Positions 25,207 to 32,845 of a stretch of DNA of 64,000 nucleotides are shown here, piece by piece. A model generated the notes under the pieces. The model was given only the letters and a program-made list of their open reading frames with translations, was not told where the DNA came from and did not search any database. The stretch is from Candidatus Leptovillus gracilis (GTDB taxonomy: Bacteria; Chloroflexota; Anaerolineae; Promineifilales; Promineifilaceae). The stretch lies in NCBI GenBank assembly GCA_016716065.1, contig JADJXA010000001.1, positions 372,001-436,000 of the forward strand. The letters are read 5' to 3'. Made by a program: the position numbers and the translations under genes. Numbering within the stretch: the first letter of the stretch is position 1; every line of letters starts with the position of its first letter.

Positions 25207-26112
25207 ATGCGCGTTTTAGTCACCGGGGCGACCGGATTCATCGGCCGTTTGCTTGTGCCGCAGTTGGTGGCGCGAAAGGACACGGCCGTTACCCTACTCC
25301 TTCTGGAAAACCAAAGCGGCGCACCCCTGCCGCCGCCACTCAACCAGCTTCGCCCCCAATTTCACGTGGTCTACGCCGATTTGCGCAACTTCCAGCTCAC
25401 CTTACGCGCCGTGCAAGAGGCCCAGCCCGACAACGTGATCCATCTGGCCGCCGCCGGGACGACCAACCCCTTTTTGCCGGTAGAGCAAGCCCTGCGCCAC
25501 AACGTGACCGGCGCGCTGAATCTAATCCGCGCCTGTTTTGAAAAAACGGCCGTCACCCACCAACTCATCATGGCCCGCACGCCGGGCGAACGCAGCGCCA
25601 TGAACACCTACGCCGCCAGCAAGGCGGCCGCCTGGCAGTTCGCCCGCATGTACGGCCGTACCCAGGGCTGGCCCATTCATGGCGGCATGGTCTTCCAGGC
25701 CTATGGCCCCGGCCAGCCGGAGCGCGCCTTCGTGCCGGCCGCCTTTCGGGCGGCGCTGGCCGGCGAGGATTTTCCGATGACGGCCGGCGCGCAGCAGCGC
25801 GATTGGATTTTTGGCGCAGACGTGGCTGCCGGGTTGACGGCGATGCTGGACGCGCCTTTAGAGCCAGGAACGACGGTAGAATTAGGCACGGGGCAGGCCA
25901 CTCCGTTGGCCGACGTGGCCCAATTGATTTATGACGTGGCGGGGTGTGGGGGACGGCCGCTGCCCAACGCCTTACCTTCCCGTCCCGGTGAAGAAGCCAG
26001 CCAGATTGCCAACGCGGAGCAAACGGCCGGGCAAATCCACTGGCAGGCCGCCACCTCCTTATCTCAGGGATTGCGCGCCCTCTACAGCCAAATAAAAACC
26101 GGCGCTGGGTAA
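25207..26112 (+). CDS. NAD-dependent epimerase/dehydratase
   Basis: 301 residues from ATG 25207; the longest frame starts at 25129 inside the spacer repeat. Extended SDR: VLVTGATGFIGRLLV (3-17), HLAAAGTTNP (about 80-89) and catalytic YAASK (about 137-141). Third gene of the nucleotide-sugar cluster, so it probably modifies the CDP-4-keto-6-deoxy sugar (epimerisation or reduction). Which reaction cannot be told. Its stop codon lies in the loop of the following hairpin. Confidence 0.85.
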   Translation: MRVLVTGATGFIGRLLVPQLVARKDTAVTLLLLENQSGAPLPPPLNQLRPQFHVVYADLRNFQLTLRAVQEAQPDNVIHLAAAGTTNPFLPVEQALRHNVTGALNLIRACFEKTAVTHQLIMARTPGERSAMNTYAASKAAAWQFARMYGRTQGWPIHGGMVFQAYGPGQPERAFVPAAFRAALAGEDFPMTAGAQQRDWIFGADVAAGLTAMLDAPLEPGTTVELGTGQATPLADVAQLIYDVAGCGGRPLPNALPSRPGEEASQIANAEQTAGQIHWQAATSLSQGLRALYSQIKTGAG

Positions 26113-26128
26113 ATGACCAACGCCGGTT
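26097..26128 (+). terminator. Hairpin at the end of the epimerase gene
   Basis: AACCGGCGCTGG pairs with CCAACGCCGGTT (one mismatch) around an eight-base loop that contains the TAA. The following TCAATT is a weak T-tract, so termination is possible, not certain. Confidence 0.55.
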
Positions 26129-26167
26129 CAATTGTCACCTTGTCATCTTGCGGCAAATCCAATTTTG

Positions 26168-26230
26168 GTAGGGGCGGGACGGCGCGGACAGGCGGCAGCC
26201 GAGACGTTGGCCCACCTGTCGCACCCCTAC
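26168..26230. repeat. Short relative of the MITE-like element
   Basis: GTAGGGGCGGGAC at the left and GTCGCACCCCTAC at the right (11 of 13 paired), with GGCGCGGACAGG inside. It shares the inner inverted repeat of the elements at 15012 and 21721 but lacks their outer ends. Confidence 0.65.
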
Positions 26231-26295
26231 GAGCAGGTTCATCATTGGAATTGCTGGTCATCTTATCAGGTACATCTGGGCAATCTGTTGGTACT

Positions 26296-26706
26296 TTAAG
26301 CGACGGCCTGCACAGCAATTTTGCGCGTTTTGGGGCCGCTGGAAACGGGCATGTGCAGCTGCAAGACGCCATGTTTAATGGTCGCCGTGATGCCATTCTG
26401 GTCTACCTGGTCCGATAATTTAAAGGCGCGGCGAAAATTACCGACGCCATATTCCACGTGGGCCAGGTCATAACCAGACGGCCGTTCCCATTCCACAAAC
26501 CCTTGAATCGTCAACTGGTCGTTCTCCAGCACGATGTCCAGCGAATTTTCATCCACGCCGGGCAAGTCGGCCAGGAGTTGAATGCCATCGTTACGTTCGA
26601 TGATGTCAATGCGCGGCACATAGGTACGCCCAGTGCGCGTCGTCTCGACGCCGACCGGTGTTTCCATTTCTTCTTTTTCTACAGCAAATTCACGTTCATC
26701 AGACAT
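26296..26706 (-). CDS. Hsp20 family small heat-shock protein (second)
   Basis: 136 residues from ATG 26706 (AAGGAG upstream; a longer frame starts at 26730). An acidic N-terminal tail (about 1-30) precedes the alpha-crystallin domain (about 32-130): PRIDIIERNDGIQLLADLPG and the terminal strand KHGVLQLHMP. Such proteins form oligomers that hold unfolding proteins. It follows the other Hsp20 gene after 51 bases, and the two probably share a transcript. It is less basic and more diverged than its neighbour. Confidence 0.92.
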   Translation of the reverse strand: MSDEREFAVEKEEMETPVGVETTRTGRTYVPRIDIIERNDGIQLLADLPGVDENSLDIVLENDQLTIQGFVEWERPSGYDLAHVEYGVGNFRRAFKLSDQVDQNGITATIKHGVLQLHMPVSSGPKTRKIAVQAVA

Positions 26707-26757
26707 GTATGACTCTCCTTGCTTCAACATAAGCTAAAAGACGACGCGTAACGGCCG

Positions 26758-27189
26758 TTATACCGCCTGAACCACAATCCGGCGCGGCTTTTCCTCTTCC
26801 GCGCGGGGCAAGGCGATGGTTAACACGCCATTCTTAAATGTCGCTTCCACCTGATCCGATTCGACGCGATACGGCAGTTCAATGGTCCGGCTAAACTGCC
26901 CACAGCCTCGTTCCCGCCGATGATAACGCGCACCGTCATCCAGCGATGCCGGTTCCCGTTTGCCGCTCAGCGTCAGGGTTTTGTTAACGATGGCAATGTC
27001 CAGGTCAGATGGCTCCACGCCGGGAATTTCGGCCGTTACCAACAGCCCATCGGCATTAGACCAGACGTTCAGCGCCGGAAAAGAGGGCACAATCCGACCG
27101 GTCAGGCCATCAGACACGCGGTCCAACTGTTGGCGCATTTTTTCCATCTCTTGCCAAATTGAATTTCTATCATGGTGTCGCAGCCACAT
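26758..27189 (-). CDS. Hsp20 family small heat-shock protein (first)
   Basis: 143 residues from ATG 27189, with the strong site AAGGAGGTC upstream. Alpha-crystallin domain about residues 37-140: PALNVWSNADGLLVTAEIPG and NGVLTIALPRAEE; the C-terminal RRIVVQAV holds an I/V-x-I/V-type anchor. Typical class A Hsp20. First of two in tandem; the upstream region (27190-27449) is AT-rich and has TATAAA-like boxes but no CIRCE element. Confidence 0.94.
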   Translation of the reverse strand: MWLRHHDRNSIWQEMEKMRQQLDRVSDGLTGRIVPSFPALNVWSNADGLLVTAEIPGVEPSDLDIAIVNKTLTLSGKREPASLDDGARYHRRERGCGQFSRTIELPYRVESDQVEATFKNGVLTIALPRAEEEKPRRIVVQAV

Positions 27190-27449
27190 AATCAACGACC
27201 TCCTTTTATGATTTACAGACACATTTATACTGACTTCGCCCCCGGAGGAGGCTGATAGTTTTATACTATGATTCTCACGTTAGATATGTGTTAGAGCCAT
27301 GCTAAAAAAACATATAATTTTTACGGCGAAGCGACAAAGCGTGTTAGCATTAGCCGAACAAGGTATTTGCAGCAACCTGGACAGGCCAGAACCAAGAGGT
27401 TCGCCGACAAAACCGCAGAATCCGCAGTGGGAACAGGGATAACACACGC

Positions 27450-28943
27450 ATGAATGAATCTGACATGTGGCCGTCTGAAGAATCTGAAGAAACCGCAGCG
27501 CCGGAATTATTTCTGCCGGCGCTGCCGGTTTTTGATTTCGCCGACGATGAACTGCCGGTGTATGCCGCGCCGGACATTGCCCCCGGCGCGGCTTTTGCTG
27601 ACGAATCTGCGGCGAAACGGCGCAGTTGTTGGTTTGTGGGGGTAGTCGGGATCATGGTTTTGAGTTTGCTGGCTTCCAGCATTGTCAGCGCGGTTTGGCT
27701 GATTGGCGAGTGGCGCAGCAGCACGGCCGTTACCCCCACCACCAACCCCTCCCTGGCCCCCGGCCGTATCGCCTACATCAACCAAAACGGCCAGGTTGTC
27801 ACCATGGACCCGGACGGCGAAAACGGCCGTCTGCTTACCAACAGCAGCAGCCGCCACCAATTCCCAGCCTGGTCGCCAGACGGCCAACACCTGGCTGTCA
27901 TTGGCAGCAGTTCCATCCTCCTGTTGGCCGATGACGCGGCCACGGCGCCCATCAGCCTCTATAACAACCGGGCGCAAAACCCCTTTTACCTGTATTGGTC
28001 GCCCAACGGCCGTTTGCTCAGTTTCCTCACCAACGACCCGCAGCATGGCATTGGCCTGCGCCTGCTGCAAACCGACGAACCACAACAAGACCGCCTGCTG
28101 GCGACTGGCAGCCCCTTCTATTGGAATTGGACGGCCGACAGCAGCCAGATGCTCATCCACACCGGTTTCACCGGCGACGAAGCCCGGCTGGCCCTGCTAA
28201 ATACAGACAGCTTCGACAACGCCCAAGAGATTGCCGCGCCAGGCTTTTTCCAGGCGCCAGGCATTTCGGCCAACGGCCGTTACTGGGCCTATGCCGAAGA
28301 CCGGGGCGACGGCACAAGCTGGCTAGTGGTGACAGACCAACAAAGCGGCGACCGCTGGTTGGAACGGCACGCCGGCATGGTTGCCCTGGGTTGGAGTCCG
28401 GTGGGCGATAAATTGGCCTTCACCAGCAGCATCCGCGAACGCAGCGCCACCTTTTGGGGGCCACTGCGCCTCTTCGACGCCGCCAGCGGCGAGACCCGTT
28501 TGCTCAGCGCGGCGACGGTGCTGGGCTTTTTCTGGTCGCCAGACGGCCGTTACCTGGCAACCATCAGCACCGGCGGCAGCAACAACGATTTTGGGACCAA
28601 CGCCGCCAACGCGGGCGACGGCCGTCGCCCCATCCTCGCCAAACCCAACCCCCAGGCCGAAGCCCATCCATTCAACCTGACGGTCATCAACGTGGAGACT
28701 GGGGAAGAAAAACAACTCCTCAACTTCACCCCTTCGGCCCTATTCATCAGCCAATTCTTGCCCTTTTTTGACCAATACGCCCTCAGCCACCGCATCTGGT
28801 CGCCCAACAGCGACGCCGTGGTATTGGCCGTGTTGGAAGAAGGACGCAGCCAGATCAAAGTGGTTCCCACTGACGGCCGTTCTATCATCACGCTGGGGCG
28901 CGGCGATATGCCGTTTTGGAGCGCCGGTCAGCCGCTGCCTTAG
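27450..28943 (+). CDS. Membrane-anchored TolB-like beta-propeller protein
   Basis: 497 residues. An acidic N-terminal tail (1-55), one transmembrane helix (about 60-82, VGVVGIMVLSLLASSIVSAV), then an extracytoplasmic propeller built from TolB/WD40-like units: AWSPDGQHLAV, YWSPNGRLLSF, FWSPDGRYLAT and IWSPNSDAVVL. Unit spacing is irregular, near 45-60 residues. Probably a binding scaffold. Eight or so NGR/DGR turns are encoded by ACGGCCGT, a dense example. Followed by a lipoprotein hydrolase, perhaps in one operon. Confidence 0.8.
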   Translation: MNESDMWPSEESEETAAPELFLPALPVFDFADDELPVYAAPDIAPGAAFADESAAKRRSCWFVGVVGIMVLSLLASSIVSAVWLIGEWRSSTAVTPTTNPSLAPGRIAYINQNGQVVTMDPDGENGRLLTNSSSRHQFPAWSPDGQHLAVIGSSSILLLADDAATAPISLYNNRAQNPFYLYWSPNGRLLSFLTNDPQHGIGLRLLQTDEPQQDRLLATGSPFYWNWTADSSQMLIHTGFTGDEARLALLNTDSFDNAQEIAAPGFFQAPGISANGRYWAYAEDRGDGTSWLVVTDQQSGDRWLERHAGMVALGWSPVGDKLAFTSSIRERSATFWGPLRLFDAASGETRLLSAATVLGFFWSPDGRYLATISTGGSNNDFGTNAANAGDGRRPILAKPNPQAEAHPFNLTVINVETGEEKQLLNFTPSALFISQFLPFFDQYALSHRIWSPNSDAVVLAVLEEGRSQIKVVPTDGRSIITLGRGDMPFWSAGQPLP

Positions 28944-28988
28944 GCAGGACAAGGAGAAGGGGAGACAAGGAGAAGAAACCCCCAGTTG

Positions 28989-30149
28989 ATGGCCGCGCCG
29001 CGTATCATTGCAATCCTGGGCCTGTTGGGGTTGATGGGCAGTCTGCTGGTCGGCTGCACGCCAGCAGCGCCGACCACTGCCCTGCCGACGTTAATGGCGA
29101 CGGCCGTTTTCCCGACGCCGACGGCCGTTTTGCCGGTTGGCGTTTTGCCGGGCACGTACACACCCGCCCCACCGCCGACGAGCGCGCCCATCGCCACCAT
29201 CTGGCCGACGACCACACCACCCCCTACAGCCAAGCCTGGCGCTTCGCCAGACGCCACGCCTGGCGCTTCGCCAGACGCCACGCCCATCGTTAATCCTTTT
29301 GCCGGACTAACCATTGACGAACTGACCGCACGGCCGTATGGCGGCAGCCCGCTGCAAATTGTCGAAAGCCTGGGCGAACTGCCCGGCTTCAACCGCAGCC
29401 TCATCAGCTATGTCAGCGATGGCCTGACCGTTTATGGCTTCATGAACACCCCGCCGGGCACAGGGCCGCTGCCGGTGGTCATTGTGCTGCACGGCTACGT
29501 AGACCCGGCCGAATACCAGGTATTGGCCTACACCACGCCCTACGCCGACGCCTTCGCCAAAGCGGGGTATCTGGTCATTCACCCCAATTATCGCAGCTAC
29601 CCGCCGTCAGATTCTGGTCCCAATTTGTTTCGCGTTGGCTACGCCATAGACACACTGAACCTCATCGCCGCCATCAAGCAGCAGGCGGGGCAGCCCGGCC
29701 CTCTGGCTCGGGCAGACGCCAACGCCATCTACCTGTTTGGGCACAGCATGGGCGGGGGCATCGCTTTGCGGGTGCTAACCGTCAGCCAGGACGTGCGCGC
29801 CGCCGCCTTGTACGGCTCCATGAGCGGCGACGAGCGGCGCAACTTTGCGCGAATTTGGGAATGGTCTGGTGGGGCAGACGGCCGTATCGAACTGGACACC
29901 GCCGACGAACTGGTCTGGCAAATCTCGCCCGCCAACTACCTGGAGCGCATCCAGACGCCCATCAGCCTGCATCATGGATTGGACGATGGCGTGGTCCCGT
30001 CTATCTGGTCGGACCAGTTGTGTGAAGCGCTGCGGGCGTTGGGCAAAACGGTGGAATGCCTGCATTACCCCGGCCAACTCCATAACTTCGACAGCGCCGC
30101 CCAACAACGCCTGCTGCGCAATGTCCGCGATTTTTTTGGCAGGAATTAA
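28989..30149 (+). CDS. Lipoprotein alpha/beta hydrolase (S9-like peptidase fold)
   Basis: 386 residues; an alternative TTG starts one codon earlier. Signal peptide with lipobox LVGC (C23) so the enzyme is lipid-anchored outside. A Pro/Thr/Ala linker (25-105) contains a 24-bp tandem duplication (29235-29282, PGASPDAT twice). Catalytic domain: oxyanion segment VLHGY, nucleophile S253 in GHSMGG, Asp in LHHGLDDGVVP, His in GQLHNF. The fold fits a peptidase or esterase; substrate unknown. Confidence 0.85.
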   Translation: MAAPRIIAILGLLGLMGSLLVGCTPAAPTTALPTLMATAVFPTPTAVLPVGVLPGTYTPAPPPTSAPIATIWPTTTPPPTAKPGASPDATPGASPDATPIVNPFAGLTIDELTARPYGGSPLQIVESLGELPGFNRSLISYVSDGLTVYGFMNTPPGTGPLPVVIVLHGYVDPAEYQVLAYTTPYADAFAKAGYLVIHPNYRSYPPSDSGPNLFRVGYAIDTLNLIAAIKQQAGQPGPLARADANAIYLFGHSMGGGIALRVLTVSQDVRAAALYGSMSGDERRNFARIWEWSGGADGRIELDTADELVWQISPANYLERIQTPISLHHGLDDGVVPSIWSDQLCEALRALGKTVECLHYPGQLHNFDSAAQQRLLRNVRDFFGRN

Positions 30150-30185
30150 GGCTAGAATGGGTCAGACCGGACAGGTTTCGGCAAC

Positions 30186-30217
30186 GATTGGACCAATCTT
30201 GGAGATTGGTCCAATCT
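30186..30217. repeat. Perfect hairpin repeat, copy 2
   Basis: GATTGGACCAATCT, loop TGG, AGATTGGTCCAATC: exactly the reverse complement of the repeat at 868-900, including the loop. Lies between convergent stops. Confidence 0.85.
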
Positions 30218-30239
30218 GGGCTATGTAATTTCTAGATGA

Positions 30240-30965
30240 TCACCAAGCAGCCAGCCAGGCGGCGGCGGCCGTCAAAATAACAAACGTCGCGCCGCCAATG
30301 TTCCGTTGTTTGGCGAGGTAAATCAGGCGCGGTGGACCAAATAAAAGGAGAAAGAGCAGGAAGGTCAAGAGAAAGAGGCCCATCCCCCCGGACGCCTGGA
30401 CCAGATTGAGGACGGCTCGGATTTGCGCCGTGAGGAAGAGCAGCATGACGTTGACGAAGAGCAAGCCAAGAAACGCCTGCCAGGGGTAACGGCCGTCACC
30501 CCAACCCACCGTCGGCGTCACCGGCAAGGCCAGAAAGACGGTGTACACCAGCGACAGGCCCAGCCAGGCGCCCGGCGCAAAAGCAAACAAAGTGGCCGAT
30601 TCCCCTTCACCTAAGGCCAGGGTATCCACGACCAAAATCGAGGCGAAATAACCAAACTGGAAGGCCATCACCGTCATTGTTACCAGGCCAAACAAGATGC
30701 CCAACACCATGCGCGTGGGGCGGGCCAACAACAGGCTGTCGGCCGGCCAGGCGCCAGCGTCTGGGGCCGGTTCCAGTTTGCGCAGCAAAAACACACCGGC
30801 GCACATTAGAATGTAGGCGGCCAATAGATACAGCACGTTGAGGCCAGAAGTGGTTTGTAAGCGGGTAACGGCCGTGCCCAGCACCCCCACCAGGGCCAAG
30901 ACACTCAGCCCATCCACTGCCAAAGGTACCACGTCTAGCCAACGATTCTTCATTTGTTCAATCAT
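30240..30965 (-). CDS. Multi-pass membrane protein of unknown function
   Basis: 241 residues with about seven hydrophobic segments (about 12-32, 42-60, 86-112, 126-148, 165-185, 193-212, 222-240) and no recognised motif. Start either ATG 30965, overlapping the universal stress gene by eight bases, or ATG 30953; neither has a convincing ribosome binding site, so translation is probably coupled. Function unknown. Confidence 0.75.
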   Translation of the reverse strand: MIEQMKNRWLDVVPLAVDGLSVLALVGVLGTAVTRLQTTSGLNVLYLLAAYILMCAGVFLLRKLEPAPDAGAWPADSLLLARPTRMVLGILFGLVTMTVMAFQFGYFASILVVDTLALGEGESATLFAFAPGAWLGLSLVYTVFLALPVTPTVGWGDGRYPWQAFLGLLFVNVMLLFLTAQIRAVLNLVQASGGMGLFLLTFLLFLLLFGPPRLIYLAKQRNIGGATFVILTAAAAWLAAW

Positions 30966-31857
30966 CAGTGAAAACTTCGTCTCGTTTCAAATTGGGGTTA
31001 GGCTGGCGAATGATCATGGTCGTGCAATGTGCGCCCTTCATCACCCGCTCGGCGACACTGCCAAACATCCACATCTGCAAGCCAGAAGACCCGAGGTTTG
31101 ATAACACAATCAGATCGATCTGGTTGGCGTCGGCAAAATCTACGATCTTATCAGCTACCGGCCCTACCAGAACTTCTGCCTGGGCCTGGATGCCCCTGGC
31201 CTGCAAACGCTGCCGGATTGATTCCAGGTAAGCATACATTGAGGCCAACTTTTCAGCCTCGGGCGCGCGGCCTTCCGGCTGCAAGGGGCCAGCCTCCATC
31301 ACCTGGAGCAAAATGACTTCGGCTTTTAGCCCAGAAGCTATGTAAAAAGTCGGGGCCAACACCTGCTCGGCCAGGGCGGAACCATCCAGGGGGACCAAAA
31401 TGCGTTTGATTTGATCGGGAATGATCTGTTGTTGGCTGCGCATGATGACGGTGGGACAGGGAGCGCGCCGCACTACTTTTTCGGCGGTTCGGCCAAACGA
31501 CCAGCGGGTCAGCCCGGAACGGCCGTGCGTCGTCATGATAATCAGGTCCACGCCATTTTCTTGAACATAGCGAATGATTTCCTGGGCGGGTAGGCCGGAG
31601 CGCACGGCCGTTTCCACCTGAAGCGTCAACGGCAAAATCCGGCTGCGCATAGATTTTAAATACAGCCCGGCTTCATAAGGTTCTGTCTGCACCGCCCGCG
31701 CCACCGGGTCCTGCGGGGAATGGTTTACGGTCGGAGCCACCACCGTCAATAGAACAAGTTCCGTCCCCACCCCTTCTGCCAACCGCGCCGCCGGCAGCGC
31801 CACCCGCTCGGCCAGGTCTGAACCATCTAATGGGAGTAAAATTTTTTTTAACTTCAT
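30958..31857 (-). CDS. Tandem-domain universal stress protein
   Basis: 299 residues from ATG 31857, with GCGAGG upstream. Two UspA domains: 1-145 (KILLPLDGSDLAERV; MTTHGRSGLTRWSFGRTAEKV) and 155-290 (RILVPLDGSALAEQVL; LSNLGSSGLQMWMFGSVAERV). The G-x2-G-x9-G(S/T) ATP-binding motif is clear in the first (GRSGLTRWSFGRT) and present in the second. Cytoplasmic, stress-linked nucleotide binding; exact role unknown. It is the first gene of a pair with a membrane protein. Confidence 0.93.
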   Translation of the reverse strand: MKLKKILLPLDGSDLAERVALPAARLAEGVGTELVLLTVVAPTVNHSPQDPVARAVQTEPYEAGLYLKSMRSRILPLTLQVETAVRSGLPAQEIIRYVQENGVDLIIMTTHGRSGLTRWSFGRTAEKVVRRAPCPTVIMRSQQQIIPDQIKRILVPLDGSALAEQVLAPTFYIASGLKAEVILLQVMEAGPLQPEGRAPEAEKLASMYAYLESIRQRLQARGIQAQAEVLVGPVADKIVDFADANQIDLIVLSNLGSSGLQMWMFGSVAERVMKGAHCTTMIIRQPNPNLKRDEVFTDD

Positions 31858-31902
31858 AAAACCTCGCAAGTACCGCTATCGTACCATCATACCAATGACC
31901 TG

Positions 31903-31931
31903 TTGACAAACAAAGTATGCCCTGTTAGCCT
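31903..31931 (+). promoter_or_regulatory. Promoter of the Flp pilin gene
   Basis: TTGACA (31903-31908), 17 bases, TAGCCT (31926-31931). The -35 is perfect, the -10 is weak. Transcription would start about 20 bases before the pilin ATG. Confidence 0.55.
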
Positions 31932-31957
31932 ACTTCGTACAAAAGGAGGTGAGATAC

Positions 31958-32110
31958 ATGTTATTTCTGCCGCATGAAGATGGGCAGGGCATGACCGAGT
32001 ATGGGATTACCATCGTCTTAGTAGCCATTATCATCGTAGCTATTTTAACCCTTCTTGGCCCGCAAATCGGCAATATGTTTAGTCGAATTACAGGAGGATT
32101 CCCAGATTAA
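31958..32110 (+). CDS. Flp-type pilin (type IVb)
   Basis: 50 residues, preceded by AAAGGAGGTGA, an almost complete Shine-Dalgarno sequence that fixes the start. Flp core: GQGMTEYGITIVLVAIIIVA (9-28), with the hydrophobic helix carrying the conserved Glu14-Tyr15 pair of the Flp motif; a short leader MLFLPHED precedes the prepilin cleavage site after about G11. Flp pilins assemble into tight-adherence pili through Tad secretion. No tad or cpa gene is near, so it is an orphan. A terminator follows at 32161. Confidence 0.87.
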   Translation: MLFLPHEDGQGMTEYGITIVLVAIIIVAILTLLGPQIGNMFSRITGGFPD

Positions 32111-32160
32111 AGCCGGTCATTCATCATTGGTATTTTTCCCCTAAATTATTTTTTTATCTT

Positions 32161-32186
32161 GCGCCCCTTCACGGGGCGCTGCTTTT
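32161..32186 (+). terminator. Intrinsic terminator after the pilin gene
   Basis: GCGCCCC (32161-32167) pairs with GGGGCGC (32173-32179), followed by TGCTTTTC. A TATAAT at 32193-32198 just after it may start the next gene. Confidence 0.7.
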
Positions 32187-32227
32187 CTGTGTTATAATCT
32201 TCGCGCTGTGGTAGCGGAGAAGCAATT

Positions 32228-32824
32228 ATGACAATTCCCGGTCTGGAAACGATCACCTCATTTCTGACAATTGTAGCGGCCGTGATGGGCGCGCTGTTGG
32301 CGGCGCTGTGGCTCAGCCTGGTGATTTGGGCTTTTCGGGACATGCGCTCGCGGTCGCGGGACCCATTCGCCCAAATTTTGGCGGCGTTGGTGGTGGCGGC
32401 GCTGCCCTTTGTGGGCCTCATCATCTACTTTATCCTGCGCCCGCCAGAAACGCTGGCCGAAGCTTACGAACGTGCCCTGGAAGAGGAAGCGCTGCTGCAA
32501 GAAATCGAAGAACGGCCGTCTTGCCCTGGCTGCTCGCGGACCATTGACGCCAACTGGATTCTGTGTCCCTACTGCCACACGCGCCTGCGTAAAGCCTGCC
32601 CCGACTGCCACTCGCTCATGGAACTATCGTGGAACCTGTGTCCGTTTTGCGGCAACCAACATATAGACCTGTACCACGTGCCGCTGCCAACCACAGAAGC
32701 GAACCCCACCCATCTACCAGACTTTGTGGCTCCCGCAGACGAATCATCGCCCAACACCCTGGCAGATGAAAGCGATGAACCAACGGCCGTTTCCCCTGCC
32801 CTGGAAAATCAACCAGACACGTAA
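32228..32824 (+). CDS. Membrane protein with double zinc ribbon
   Basis: 198 residues. Two hydrophobic segments (about 8-38 and 47-70), a Glu-rich helix (75-95), then two zinc ribbons: CPGC-(11)-CPYC (about 98-116) and CPDC-(11)-CPFC (about 124-142). An acidic, Pro/Thr-rich C-terminal tail follows (about 155-198). The ribbons should be cytoplasmic and may bind protein or nucleic acid. GGAG precedes the ATG. No family name is certain. Confidence 0.78.
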   Translation: MTIPGLETITSFLTIVAAVMGALLAALWLSLVIWAFRDMRSRSRDPFAQILAALVVAALPFVGLIIYFILRPPETLAEAYERALEEEALLQEIEERPSCPGCSRTIDANWILCPYCHTRLRKACPDCHSLMELSWNLCPFCGNQHIDLYHVPLPTTEANPTHLPDFVAPADESSPNTLADESDEPTAVSPALENQPDT

Positions 32825-32845
32825 CCTGTACAAGGAAGTTGTTTC

